Assembly (NCBI GenBank): GCA_000320605.2
Contig: KB445798.1
Coordinates: 376,898 to 440,897, forward strand
Length of the DNA stretch: 64,000 nt
Reading direction: 5' to 3'
DNA from: Gelatoporia subvermispora B
Lineage: Eukaryota > Basidiomycota > Agaricomycetes > Polyporales > Gelatoporiaceae
The position numbers and the translations under genes are program-made. The stretch's first letter is position 1; each line of letters begins with the position of its first letter. Shown here piece after piece: positions 1 to 12,727 of this stretch. Below the pieces are notes generated by a model. It was not told the origin of the DNA and did not search any database. It saw only the letters and a program-made list of their open reading frames with translations.

Positions 1-988
1 ACTAGCACACTGGTCAGCCAGTGTGGCACCGACAATGTCACGGCCAGTAAGTCTTTCTCCACTGCGATGCTAGCTCACGTCATCTCCTTCTGGCCCTCAC
101 TAATCCGACAATCTTTCGTCAAATCCTATGCGATATAGCCATGCATTTGTAATATCCTACGTCGCTTTGTTCTTGCATACCGGTCTCATTTTTGAAGGGG
201 AGCTCGCTCTTAACTCACATAACGCCCATGTTCCGGACTATTGAAGCAACATTATCTACGTGAGTCGAAAATTCGCAATGAAATCACCCAAAAAAGATTT
301 GGATGTCTGAAAAAAAATGCAGCAGACTGACATAATCATTCCCCACACATAGTCGAGATCGCCCTCCAACGTCTTCTCCGGCACATGCAACACATGCGAC
401 CCATCTCATCAGATTATAGCCAAGGTGAACCGTGGGCGACCAATCACAAAGAACTCCAATTTTCGCCTTCGTAATGGCGCATTCCATGAGCGACCAGAGA
501 CCAGTGGCCACAGTCTGCATGGTTCGCACTGCCCCTAATTTGGGTGGATGTGGCTCGGACTCTATACTCAGCCGAAGCACGAGGCGATGTGCACAATGCA
601 AGTACTTGCATTGTTTACCCATGAAGGCAGTATTGTCCAACACTCTGGATCTGTACGAACGGAATCCATCCGCAGGCCCCGGCAAATGACTAGCATCGCA
701 TCCACGAGGCGAGAAGCAGTCCCAGGCGCTCAGGTTGTATCTCGCTTGTGTGGCATTGAGTACGGGCGACCAGCCACGCTAACGGTCTCAAATACCACGC
801 ATCTCCCACCTCTCAGGAGTATCCCTACTTGAAACTGTCTCGACTACTCACTCACTTTCTCAAGTTCAATATGCGGTACGACCACCAGTCAATGATGGAC
901 CCTTCTGGGGAGGCCCTGACAATGTCAGGGCGGTTGTCAGAGAACAACATCAACATCACGCTTCGTTATCTGTCACCCGATACCATAC

Positions 989-2340
989 ATGGCTATGCTG
1001 GAGACCTCCCAGGTAAGCTTGAGAGCAGCAAGGGACATCAATGCCACGCTCATCGACGCATCAGCACCCACATTTGTGCACCAGGGGGCCAATTATCTGG
1101 CTCCTGCGACTGGAATTCCGCCACACGGACCACATGGGTCGACATCCGTGGATGACGTGCCAAATCCACGTCGCGCATATGAATTCAACGTCAGTTACAT
1201 GTATTATTTGATGTGAACGACCATTTACAGCCCCATTCAGGCCGGTATCCCTCCGGGACCGGGCAGCTTCACTCCTGCAAACCAAGTAGTACATAGAGAT
1301 GCACCTTATGCCGGGCAAGGCTTTATCCAAGCCGCACCATTCCAAGTCAGTCATATGTGCTACGTGGTTCGCAATCGCGACTGACGGGTTTCCGGAGCAG
1401 GAGCCAGACGGGGATACGCTTTTCGGCTCTGTTGTGGCCGTGGGCGTCCAAAATCAGACACTGCATATCGACTGGTATTCATACCAGGCCTCGCTGGCGG
1501 TAAACGGTGCAGAACAACACGGTAACCTCATCCCGGGTGATCAGTCCAGCCTTCGTGAGGATTCATCGAAACATCACGTACGATAACGCTAACACTATCA
1601 TGAAGTGCCAGGTATTCATCCAAGGGCAGAGACAGAACCCGACCTGCCTCTAAATTATCCCGGTGAATGGTTCTTCCCTATGCTAGACGTCGAGCGCAAT
1701 GGGCAGACTGGAGGTGGGTCATAGGTCAATCAGAGTATAGCCGCCGTTAACACAGTGCGTCAGACCAAGATAACGCCGGCATACAAACGTCACCGTACCC
1801 GTCACCACCCCTCCCTGGCTCCTCCGTTGCGCCTCCTTCGTCAGGGTGTTTCTCGGTCAGTGTAGCCAAGTCGCCCAAGTCCTCCAACGAGACAGACCCG
1901 CCACCTCCACCGAAAGCGCGCAAGCAGGCGAGGACAATAAGACATAGGGCTAGTCGCAAGATCCGCTGCATCAAGACTGGAGACGGGCCCTGTGTGTGAG
2001 TATCCCTGCTTGCAATCTCAGTATCAACCAAACATACTCACATGGAGAGGCACTCAATCCCGGTAGACCATGCACTCGATACGCGCAGCAAAATCCAGAG
2101 GAGAACCACGTTTGCGCTATAAACCGGGAGATCGGAAAGCGCGGGAGGCCCAAGGGCGTGAAGGACGGTGAGGGCAAGAATTCCAAGATAGTAAAGGGCG
2201 GGAAGAGAGCTGGTCGTAAGACTAAGGGCATAGTGATACCGGATGGGCGAGCAAGTAAGACAGAGGATGCCATCGAGGCGGAGCGAAGCACGACAAGTGA
2301 AGTTCTAGGCGATTGCTACATGCTTGAGCAGCGTACCTAG
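989..2340 (+). CDS. Diverged paralogue (copy A) of the Zn2Cys6/AT-hook family, lacking the first CxxC
   Basis: Exons fitted by comparison with the three downstream copies are 989-1156, 1241-1345, 1401-1554, 1612-1713, 1764-1995 and 2067-2340. They give an uninterrupted frame of 344 residues. Exon 2 has exactly the same length (35 codons) as in the other copies. The last exon encodes CTRYAQQNPEENHVC followed by the basic stretch GKRGRPKGVKDGEG, whose RGRPKG core resembles an AT-hook. Where the paralogues have a six-cysteine zinc cluster, this copy has an in-frame gap of about 11 codons that removes the first CxxC; the sequence reads HRASRKIRC. Only four of six ligands remain, so a normal binuclear Zn2Cys6 cluster should not form. 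The start is uncertain, because an upstream exon ending at the GTAAGC near 1011 is possible. Inference: nuclear DNA-binding or regulatory protein with changed or lost zinc binding. Confidence 0.6.
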
Positions 2341-4289
2341 TCACCCCCCCTCTCCTCCAGCCAGGTAGCGGACTCCGTATCAACTCCATATCGGACTCTT
2401 TGTCTTCGAGTATTACTTGATTCGTCTGTATTGTGTCATTTTCCAATATCCATTCTGGAAATGGTCATAGGTCTCGGTGCGGTGGCAAGGACGAATTGAG
2501 AGATCTGTTCAGTGATACATCGGATGTCTTTGCTCCCTGTAAACCCGGCGGCCCGCATGCGGCCCGTGCATCTGACGCGACGCAGTGTCCGACAAAGTTA
2601 ACGCCCTCTCCGCCATCCAAAATGTGACAGAACAAATACCATAGTTTAAAGTCGAGATATCCTAGCATTATATATATACAGGTGAACGCAACGTTACAGG
2701 ATATCTACCCTGACTGTAGCTCGAAACAAGCCACCCAGCATGTTATCAATCCTCTGCCATTCCATGTGATGATTCTGGATGAATGATCCCATCGCCGCAT
2801 TCGAGTGAGATGCCCTCATGCATTAATACATGAGGACATCTAGTCTAGTATACCTTGCATGATTCCTGTCAGACGAGGCGATTTGCTTTTCTATTCCCCG
2901 CGGCAGAGTTTCGCAGATAGACGAAATAGAGAGTGGGCGCTCGTAGAACATGGACTGGTTTCTATATTTCTCCATTGCGGGTTTGCTCGACTACCTAGTT
3001 ATCCTGCGCACGCACCAGAAGTCTATCGTATCATACAACCCCGCACGAGATGCACCGTCAATGGCCCACCTCTGGAGCATGTTGTAGAGTAGCCAGGATT
3101 CTGGTGGCTGCGTAGGTTTGTGCTCGAAGATACGATCGGTATGTGGACTCGTTCCTAGTGTGGGGACGATGCATGCAATCTGAGCACATGCAGTGTGCGC
3201 TGAGACAAAAACGCAACTTGTCAATGTTAACATGCTTGTGGGGAACTCCGCCAGCCCGCTCCCGCCTCCGTCAGACAGTGGGGTCATTGTCGGGTTTCCG
3301 CATACCGAGAATGCTGAGGGTGAGTATAAACATCACGGTCACTGGCGTCATCGTAATTGTCGAGCATTTGGAAACTGCAAATGACGGGTCCAGTATTACT
3401 CTGTCCCGGACTGGATCAGTGGCTCCCTGCAGGGCATCGCTTCTCCGTGCCCCTGGAAATACATAAGGAGATATTACAAACAAGAGATGCAATAGAGCAC
3501 AGCATAACAGTGTAGGCTGGATGACGACTCCAGGTGCGCTTTACAGCAGGTAAGGAACGATCCATTCCGTGCTGGACAAGTTCAACTGAAGACATCATAT
3601 GGCCTGCAGTGGCAGCGGGCATGCAACTTCCTTATATCCCTATAAAACCATCGCAGACATGTTCGATGACCACTTCGATCATCGATCAAGTCTGCCTTAC
3701 TTAAAACGTATTGATGCTTGATGAGACAAAGATATACACAACGGACAGTTGACGGAATGCCACTCAAGACGTTACTAAGTTCGATGGAGTACCCTGATCA
3801 GGACGAAGCAAGTTCACCAACGTTCGGTCAGTAGCGTGGCTGAGAATTTCTCTGCAGTGATTGGTGGAACACCAAATATAATTCCAACAAACGAATAGTC
3901 CACGAAAGCGACACACCAGATCAGCACCATGCATGCGTAGCTTACTTTCGAAGTCAAGAGCGTACCGTCATCAAGGGCATTGTAACCGTGGTAGCATCTG
4001 CCGCCCATGTAGTACAAAATTGTCGCATGTTCCTGGGACTAGTTTAGCGGGAGGAGGCGGTGGGTATATAGACGAGTCAAAGGAGCATGATGATTCCGGG
4101 TAATGGGATGGTACGCGTTGAGCCTCTATTTATTGTCGACGTGTCCGTTGATTCTAGCGGTCCGCTTCCGGCCCGTTACTTAAGAATCGGGTGCTTTCGG
4201 ACTCGCGTGCACTCGCCTATGCATAACAACCGAGGAGTGACGGAAAAGAGTCAAAGCGACGAGACTGTCTGATGTACTTTTTCACTTGG
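2341..4289. other. Spacer between copy A and the tandem array
   Basis: The first 130 bases or so resemble the 3' flank of the other zinc-cluster copies, so copy A shares its untranslated tail with the family. From about 2470 to 4290 I see no similarity to the array and no convincing gene. The open frames there are short, overlap in opposite senses and lack family motifs. Confidence 0.5.
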
Positions 4290-5691
4290 TGTGTGGTGCA
4301 CTGATCATATGGTTCTCGAAATGACCCGGCGAGCGGCTGGCCGGCGGAACGGTGCTCAAGTGACATGAGCCGCCTGACCGCGTGTGGATTGACATCCACA
4401 TCTCCCCGCTGTCGAATTCCTGGCCAGCTCAGTTTTGTCGCGTTTCTTGTCACCCAGACTACAATCAAATTGCACCGTTGAATGTCTCAACCCTAGAGAG
4501 CGTCGGAGATTGCCTCATAAACGATAGACTTGTTGCATTTGCGAACATGATGCAAAGCCCGGACTCATGTTCTGCGGAACATTACACACAATGCATGAGC
4601 CTGCATCATGCGCCTAGAACAGGACCACGATGTGAGAAGATGATAACCGATATCGCTCGGCCATCATCGAAACCCAACTGCAGACACCGCGCGGCAAGTG
4701 GTGTTGCAGCCACAATGTCTCTGGCGGTCTCGACTGTGTGGCAGAAACTGGGAAAGGCCACGTCCTTGTTTGCTGTTGACGGGTCCAATGGTAATGGCAG
4801 CCCGCACGCGGCTCAGGTCGTAAGACAGGATGCAGATCTGAGTCCTACCTGGCCATCAAGTTGTCTGACCCGGGGATATGATAGAATGACACACAACAGA
4901 CATAAAGTCAAGACGGCCTGCGACTGCGAGAATGCTGGGATCGACAGAAGACAGAGATCTGAACCCTATTTTTGTTCGTGTCATTGACCCTGAGGGTTAG
5001 CTTTGGCTCACGAAGTATGGTAACGTCGCTGTCTTCGTTTGGGTTGTTCTCATGTGAAATTCTCACCTTTCCTGTTACCCTTGGCACTATTCCGCGAATG
5101 GATAGAATAGGATGCAGGCTGTTCGAAAAGAACCTTGAGAATTAGTCGACCACCAAGTTCTCCTGCGCGTGTATCAGTGATCTGATTGTGCTCGAGTCGC
5201 TCCGTTGATGCCGCACGTTCACAGCCTGCTCAATTCTCCGAGTTCCTGAGGCCTGCACACTGTGCAGACTTCTTGCGGTTGAGGAGTCGTTATGAGATCT
5301 GGACTGGCTGATGGCGTGGCACAATGAGAACAATGTAAGAAAACAAGTCCGAGGCGGCAGGGATTGAGGATGAGTCGCAGCTGCAGTTGCTCGGTGTGCG
5401 CGTCACATCGTAAGACTTCTGAATCTGACCCCAGCTTCCGCCTTCCATTTTCAGTGAAAGTTCTCGATAAGGCAGTCCCGTGACCGGTACGCAATTACTA
5501 TAGAAGATGTATTGTACGCACAGAATAGGAGATATCGCAAGAAAATGCCCGTGAACCTTCCAGCCGTCCCTGGAATACCTCCGTAAAGACGCCGGAGAGC
5601 GCTGCAGCCACGAGGTGGGAAGCAGCCACAGTGTTCTGATTGGTTCTGGTGTCTTAGGGATAATTGAGTAAGGCCACTGCCATCCACGCAG

Positions 5692-5698
5692 TTAAATA
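5692..5698 (+). promoter_or_regulatory. TATA-like element of copy B
   Basis: TTAAATA lies about 100 bases upstream of the start codon. It sits in a block (GCAGTTAAATAC) kept at the same distance in all three array units, so it is a plausible core promoter element. Confidence 0.4.
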
Positions 5699-5793
5699 CC
5701 CACCGTACATAGTCAATCGGAATCTCCCAACATCTACTTCCCTGGGACTTTCGCACTCTTCCGTTGTTTTACGCTTCTGTTCAACACAAAACC

Positions 5794-7146
5794 ATGCAAA
5801 TTTACCACGAGCAGCAAACACCTTGGACTATGAGTGAAGTTCAGACTCCTGCCCCAAGAACCATTGTAGCCTACAGCACTGGGAGTCCACTCGCAGCCGG
5901 GCAGATCGCCCAGGGGGGTGCCCAGCAGTATCCCATGTCAGATGTAGGTCACGGGCGCACTCGAGTTCAGTATAGACTGAACGCGTGCGCGCTTTCCTTT
6001 AGGGGTATAGTTATTCACAAACTGGCGGGTACACCGGTACAAACCACAGAAGATCAGAAAATGCACCGCATGGCTCGCGAGGAGTAGTACTCCCTGTGCC
6101 ATTTCAGGTCAGTTGCCGATGTTCTCCAGTTTGTAGCTGCGGCCAACATAGTCGGAAGCAGGGACCAGGTTCCGTTGGCCCCATCGGGCCCGTGAATGTA
6201 CAAGATCAGCAGCCATACCCCGTCGAATTGCACCTCAACCAGCTGCTTCAGCAATTCGAAGGTGTATACCCGAACGGCGACCTGTTCGCCCTTGCCCAGC
6301 TCAACCAAAGTAAGTGAAATCAGTAAACAAGCCGCAAAGAAATACTAATATGATCATGAAGTGCCAGGCATTCAAGTCACGGCTGGGGCGCATCTTGGCA
6401 TGCCAGTGGAGAACCACATGGAGTTCCTGCCTCCGCCAATTACTGGCTCTCATTTTGTCCCTGGAAACAACGGGAATACCGGAGGTGAGTGACTAAGTTG
6501 ATTAACATATACTGATCTCAACGAAGTACATTGATTGAAGAAGACAATGGATACGCACGAACATCAGTGTCGCTGCCCTCGTCGTCGTCCCTGTCTGTGC
6601 CTTCTCTGCAAGCATGGTCTTCCGCCACGCCTACGCCCTCGGAGTCGTCGTCAGTAAGCGCGCAGTCAGACCCGCCCGTTATGTCGACAGCGAGAAAGCA
6701 GGCGAAGACAACGAAGCGTCGATCTGATCGGCGTGCATTTGGGGAAGCCTGCGATCGCTGTTCGCTGCGCAAGATCAGCTGCAAAGAGACTGTAGGAGGA
6801 CAATGTGTGTGAGTAATTTTGTCACCTACGTTGCATTTAGACAGACTCATATGAAGTGACGCTCACCTATCGCAGTGCCTGTACTCGATATGCGCGGCGG
6901 CACCCTGACCATGTTTGCACCGTGGATCGGGAGATCGGAAAACGTGGGAGGCCAAAGGGTGTGAAGGACGGCGAGGGCAGAACGTCCAGAGTAGCAAAGG
7001 ACAGAAAGAGGGCTAGTCGGAAGACTAAGGGAATAGTAACACCGGATGAGCTGGTAAGGAAGGAGGTTGGTATGGAGGAGGTGATAAGCGAAACAGGCAG
7101 TCAGCCTACCGGCTTCGACGTTCAGCGCCAGCAGCATAACTTGTAA
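5794..7146 (+). CDS. Zn2Cys6 zinc-cluster protein with AT-hook-like motif, copy B
   Basis: Six exons (5794-5943, 6003-6107, 6159-6309, 6368-6484, 6541-6808, 6876-7146) join without a stop to 353 residues. The N-terminal half is rich in Gln, Pro, Ser and Gly with no known domain. Exon 5 encodes a Ser/Pro-rich stretch, then ACDRCSLRKISCKETVGGQC. After the intron the frame continues CTRYARRHPDHVC, giving C-x2-C-x6-C-x7-C-x2-C-x11-C, a fungal zinc cluster with a slightly long last loop, split by an intron. It is followed by GKRGRPKGVKDGEG and further Lys/Arg-rich sequence (AT-hook-like). The Gal4-type middle homology region is absent. The family role is sequence-specific DNA binding in the nucleus; target genes cannot be told from sequence. 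Confidence 0.8.
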
Positions 7147-9144
7147 TGCCCTTCCCCCATCTTTCAACTCGGTGCTGGACTCCACGTCGGAATCTTTCTG
7201 TCCCGGTTTTGCTTGTGATGTATTTATCAATTCGTAGCATTCCATCTGGCAATGGTTCTGTATCTACTATCGTCTCATACACAGTCACGTACATCGCCAT
7301 TGCTCCTTCAAACATTCCTGCCCCTGGACCTTTGGCAGCCGAACTCATTGAGAGGATAAGATCGTATGCTGTCATCCAGAATCCAGATCAATATAAGTCG
7401 CCGTGGACTCCAATCATGGACCGCCGTATAAGGGTTGGCTGTTGATGGCGGACAGACTCGCTGCATAGAATACAGCGCCAGTGAGGATGAGAGAGGAGTG
7501 TAGAGACAGCTGCTAGAGGCACAAGAGTCGACACATTGTCAGGCTGGCCGCTGAGACTGAGAGACCTTGTACTGATGGGATCGATGTCTGAGCGTGAGAA
7601 ACGGCTGCTGCATACGGTACAGGAAGGTCTTTTTCGGACAAAAATTCGACACACGTATCGCACACGGAGAAGTGCTGACCAAACACCCTGGGGATCCTGC
7701 GGAAGTCAAAAACACCCCTCTTCAGGTGAGTGGTACGACGATTACTGTAGGGGCGAAGTCAAAATGTACGTAGAGTTCCAGTATAGACTGTGCTCCTCGG
7801 AAGTAGAGATTTCCGTATCCTTAGCCTTTGGCGCCGACTCTTCTGAAGAGATATGGTGTGTGGTGCAATGATCCTATAGTTCTCAAACGATCCAGCTGAC
7901 AGCTGGCCGGCGAAACTGTGCTGGTGTTATACGAGCTGCCTAATCGCGTGCTGATCGACCTCCACATCTTCCCGCCATCGAATACCTGGCTAGCTCAGTT
8001 CTGTCGTGTTCCTTGTCTCGTAGATCACATCTGAATTGCACCCTTGAAAACGTCTTAGCCCTAAAAATACTTTCAGAAATTGCCTTATGAGCGAAATGGA
8101 CTAGTCGCGATTCCGAACATGATGCAAGTCTAGACTCATGTCCTGCGGAACATTACGCACAATGCATGAGCCTGCATTATGCGCATAGAACAGGACCACG
8201 ATGTGAGAAGACGATAACCGACATCTTTCGGCCATCATCGAAATCCAACTGCAGACACCGCACGGCAGGTAATGTTGCAGCCATGGCATCTCTGGCTGTC
8301 TTGACTGTGTGGCAAAAACTGAGAAAGGCCACCTCCTGATTCACTGTGGATGTGTCCAGTGGTTATGAGAGCCCGCACGCGGCCCAGGTCATAAAACACG
8401 ACACAGTCTCGAGTCCTATCTATCCATGAAGTTGTCTGACTCGAGTACAGCATAGAATGAAACATAACAGATATGAACTTAAGATAGCTTGCGATTGCGT
8501 AAATGCTGGGATTGAGAGAAGACAGAAATCTGAAATCCCGGTTCTGTTCGTGCAATTCACTCGGAATGTCATCAACCCTGAGGCCTGAAGTTTAACTTTG
8601 ACCCACGAAGTATGGTAACATCACTGTTTTCGTGTGCGTTGTCCTCGTTGAATCTGGTCAAGTTAATTCTTCTCATCCGGTGAGAACCTCACCTTCCCTG
8701 TTACCCTCGGCACGATGCCACAAATGAAGGAGATAGAATGCGGGCGTTCGTGAAAGGGCCTAATCAACCACCAAATTCTCCTGCGCATGCATCAGTGATC
8801 TGATTGTGCTCGAGTCGCTCCGTTGATGCCGCACCTTCGCGGCGTGCTCAAGTCTCCGAGACCCTGAGGCCTGCGCACAATGCAGACTTCTTGCGATTGA
8901 GGAGTCGATACGAGATCTGGACTCATTGATGGTGTGGCACAATGAGAACAATGTAGGAAAACGTATTGTACGCACAGAATAGGAGATATCGCAAGAAAGT
9001 GCCCGTGGAGCTTCCAGCCATCCGTGGAATACCTCCGTAAAGACGCCGCAGAACGCTGTAGCCACGAGGTCAGAATTAGCCACAGTGTTCTGAGGGTTCT
9101 GGTGTCATAGGGATGATTGAGCAAGGCCACTGCCATCGGTGCAG
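7147..9144. other. Inter-gene spacer of the array (B to C)
   Basis: This stretch holds the 3' flank of copy B, then about 1.4 kb that is also present at 4290-5120 (partly) and 10640-12240, then the promoter region of copy C. Open frames in one copy (for example 201 codons on the plus strand at 4382-4987) are interrupted in the others. A minus-strand frame of about 60 codons stays open in three copies but has no common ATG. I assign no gene. Confidence 0.5.
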
Positions 9145-9151
9145 TTAAATA
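9145..9151 (+). promoter_or_regulatory. TATA-like element of copy C
   Basis: TTAAATA lies about 107 bases before the start codon, in the same conserved block as in copies B and D. Confidence 0.4.
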
Positions 9152-9257
9152 CTCGTCGTGCATGGACAATCAGAATCATCCCAGCATCCACACAGTTTCA
9201 CTTCTTGAGACTTGCGTACTATTTCCTCGCTGTACATCCCTATTCGACATACAGGCC

Positions 9258-10637
9258 ATGCAAACATACCGCGACCTGCCAATGCCATGGACTATGAGCC
9301 AAGCTCCAACTCCTGTCCCAGGCACTCTTGCGCCCTACGGCACGCAGGGTCTGGTCGTAGCTGAGCAGATCGCTCAGGGGGATGTCCAGCGATACCCCAG
9401 GCGGGATGTGGGTAAACCCGTGTACTCCAAGCCCAACATAAACTAACCACATGCATGCGTCCGTCTAGGGACATACGTATCCACAGCCTGACACGTACTT
9501 CGGTACAAACAACATGAAATCAGTAGATGCACCTCATGATGTGCAAGGGATGGTATCCTCCGTGTCATATCAGGTCAGTGACCGATTTCATCTAGTTTGT
9601 AACCGTGGCTGATAGAGATCTGAAGGAGGCACCAGGTTTTGTGGGCCCCATCGAGCCCGTGAATGTGCAATATCAGCAGCCATACCCCTTCGAGTTGCAT
9701 TTGAGCCCGCGACCCCAGCAATTCAATGGTGTGTACCCGAGCGGCGACCTGTTCGCCCTTGATCAGTTCAACCAGAGTAAGTGAATCCAGCGACTACGCC
9801 GTAGAGAAATGCTGATATGATCATGATGGGCCAGACACGCAAGTCGCAGCCGGAGCAGAGCTTGGCAGGCCAGCGGATAATACCATTGAATCATTCTTGC
9901 TTCTGCCAAACCCGGGCCCTGATTTTCCCGTTGAAAACAACGGGTATACCAGACGTGAGTAGCTGGGCTGACCAACATATACCATTGTTAACGAAATATG
10001 TCGTTTCAAGAAGAGGACGAATACATACGTACATCAGTGTCGCAGCCCCCGCCGTCGTCATCCCCGTTTGCGCCCTCTCCACATGCATCCTCTTCCGCCA
10101 CACCTGCTCCCCCGGGGTTGTGGTTGGTCAGCATGATCGGGTCGCCTAAAGCCGAGAATGAGGCAGATCTGCCCACTACTTCGACAGCGAGAAGGCAGGC
10201 GAAGACAAAGAAGCATCGACCCGATCGGCGTGAGTTCGGGGGGGCCTGCGATCGCTGCTCGAAACGTAAAATCAGCTGCAGAGATACTGCAGAAGGACCC
10301 TGTGTGTGAGTACTCTTGTCTCCCATGAGATTTCCATACATACTCACACGATGTGTCGCTCACCCTCCGCAGCGCCTGCACCCGATATGCGCGGCGGCAC
10401 CCTGACCATGTTTGCGCCTTGAATCGGGAGATCGGGAAACGCGGGAGGCCGAAGGGGGTGAAGGACGGCGAGGGCAGAACGCCCAGAGTAGCAAAGGGCG
10501 GAAAAAGGGCTGGTCGAAAGACTAAGGGCGTAGTCACACCGGATGAGCTAGTGAGGAAGGAGGTTGGTATGGAGGAGGGGGTAAGCGAGGAAAGTAGTCA
10601 ATCTACCGGCTTCGACGCTCAACAGCATAACTTGTAG
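9258..10637 (+). CDS. Zn2Cys6 zinc-cluster protein with AT-hook-like motif, copy C
   Basis: Exons 9258-9407, 9469-9573, 9626-9776, 9835-9954, 10011-10305 and 10373-10637 splice to 361 residues with no lesion. Intron phases (0, 0, 1, 1, 2) match copies B and D. The zinc cluster begins ACDRCSKRKISCRDTAEGPC at the end of exon 5 and finishes CTRYARRHPDHVC in exon 6. It is followed by the RGRPKG motif and KRAGRKTKG. Exon 4 contains a Pro/Asn/Gly-rich segment, and exon 5 opens with a Ser/Pro-rich linker that could be disordered. Inference: short DNA-binding regulator without the usual large regulatory domain. An alternative is a domesticated DNA-binding protein of an old repeat, but no transposase partner is visible in the unit. 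Confidence 0.82.
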
Positions 10638-12625
10638 TGCCCTCCCCTCATCGTTCAACTCGGTGCTGGACTCCGTCGGAACCTTTCTGTCCTGATATTG
10701 CTTGTGATGTATATATCGGTCTGTAGCGTCTCATCTGGTAGTGGTTATGTATCTACTTCGTACATCGTCTCATACACAGTTGCATACGTCGTCGTTGCTC
10801 AATTGAACATTGCTGCACCCTGAGTCTCTGAGAGCCGAACTCACTAGGAGAGGATAAGATCGTATGCTGTCATCCCGATCGGTGTAAGTCGCCGTGGACT
10901 CCAATTATGGACCGCGGTATGAGCGGTCGCTGTTGATGGAGGGCAGACTCATTGTATGAAACACAGCGCCGGTGGGGATAAAAGAGTGTAGAGACAGCTG
11001 CTAGAGGCACAAGAGTCGACACAATGTCAGACTGGCCGCTGAGACTGAGAGACCTTGTACTGATGAGATCGATGTAGCGTGAGAAACGGCTGCTGCATAC
11101 GGTACAGGGAGGTCTTTCCCGGACAATTTCGACACACGTGTCGCACACGGAGAAGTGCTGAACAAACACTCTGGGAGCCCTGCGGAAGTCAAAAACACAT
11201 CTCTCTAGGTACTCGGTACGACGATTGTTATAGGGGCGAAATCAAAATGTATGAAGATTTCCAGTACACATTGTGCTCTTCGGAAGCCGAGGTTTCCGTA
11301 TCCTTAGCCTTTGGCGCTGACTCTTCCGAGAGATCTCGTGTGTGGTGCAATGATCCTAAAGTTCTCGAAACGATCCAGCTGGCAGCTGACCGGCGGAATT
11401 GTGCTGGTGTGACAAGCTGCCTAATCGCGTGCTGATCGACCTCCACATCTCCCCGCCATCAAATACCTGGCCAGCTCAGTTCTGTCGTGTTCCTTGTCTC
11501 CTAGATCACATCTGAATTGCACCCATGAAAACGTCTTAGCCCTAAAAAGACTGTCAGAAATTCTTTTATGAGCGAAATGGACTAGTCGCGATTCCGAACA
11601 TGATGCAAAGCCCCAACTCATGTCCTGCGGAACATTACGCACAATGCATGAGCCTGCATTATGCGCCTGGAACACGACAACGATGTGAGCAGACGATAAC
11701 CGATATGTTTTGGCCATCGACAAGATCCAACTGCAGACACCGCACGGCAGGTGGTGTTGCAGCCATGGCGTCTCTGGCTGTCTCGACTGTGTGGCAGAAA
11801 CTGAGAAAGGCCACCTCCTGTCTCCCTGTTGACGTGTCCAATGGTTATGGCAGCCCGCACATGGACCAGGTCATAGGACAGGACGCAATCCCGAGTCCTA
11901 CCCAGCCATAAAGCTGTCCGACTCGAGCACGTAATAGAATGAAGCATAACAGACATAAAGTCAAGAGAGCTTCCGATTGCGTGAATGCTGGGATCGAGAA
12001 GGCGACTGAAATCTGAGCCCCGATTCTGTTCGTGCAATACGCTCGTCACGTTATCAACTCTGAGGCCTGAGGTTTTACTTTGACTCACGAAGTATGGTAG
12101 CATCACTGTCTTCGTGAGCGTTGTCCTCATTGAATCTGCTCTACATTACGTCGTTCTCATCCGGTGAGATTCACACCCGGGCCTTCCCTGTTACCCTCGG
12201 CACGATTCCACAAATGAATATGATAGAATGCGGGCGTTCGTGAAAAGGCCTGATCAACCACAAAATTCTCCTGCGCATGCATCAGTGATCTGATTGTGCT
12301 TCAGTTGCTCCGTTGATGCCACGCCTTCAAGTTCGCACCGTGTCCAATTCTCTGCCTACAATACAGACTTCTTGCGGTTTAGAGTCGTTACGAGATCTGG
12401 ACTGGCTGATGGCGTGGCACAATGAGAACAATGTAGGAAAACGTATTGTACGCACAAAATAGGAGATATCGCAAGAAAGTGCCCACGGACCTTCCAGCCA
12501 TCCGTGGAATACCTCCGTAAAGACGCCGGAGAACGCTGTAGCCACGAGGTGGGAGTTAGCCACAGTGTTCTGATTGGTTCTGGTGTCATAGTGATGATTG
12601 AGAAATGCCGCCGCCATCGGTGCAG

Positions 12626-12632
12626 TTAAATA
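12626..12632 (+). promoter_or_regulatory. TATA-like element of copy D
   Basis: TTAAATA lies about 100 bases upstream of the start codon, in the block shared by all array units. Confidence 0.4.
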
Positions 12633-12727
12633 CGCGCCGTGCATGGGCAATCAGAGTCATCACAACATCCACTTCTTGAGTCTTGCAAACTCTTCCTCCC
12701 TATACATTCCTGTTAGGCCAACCGACC

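Noticed and set aside
1..988. Several overlapping open frames of 85-133 codons
   Set aside because: They overlap on opposite strands, have no motifs and no copy elsewhere in the window. An upstream exon of copy A cannot be excluded, but no frame fits clearly.
4382..4987. 201-codon plus-strand open frame in the array's left spacer
   Set aside because: The homologous spacers at 7.9-8.6 and 11.4-12.0 kb carry stops in this frame, and there is no domain motif.
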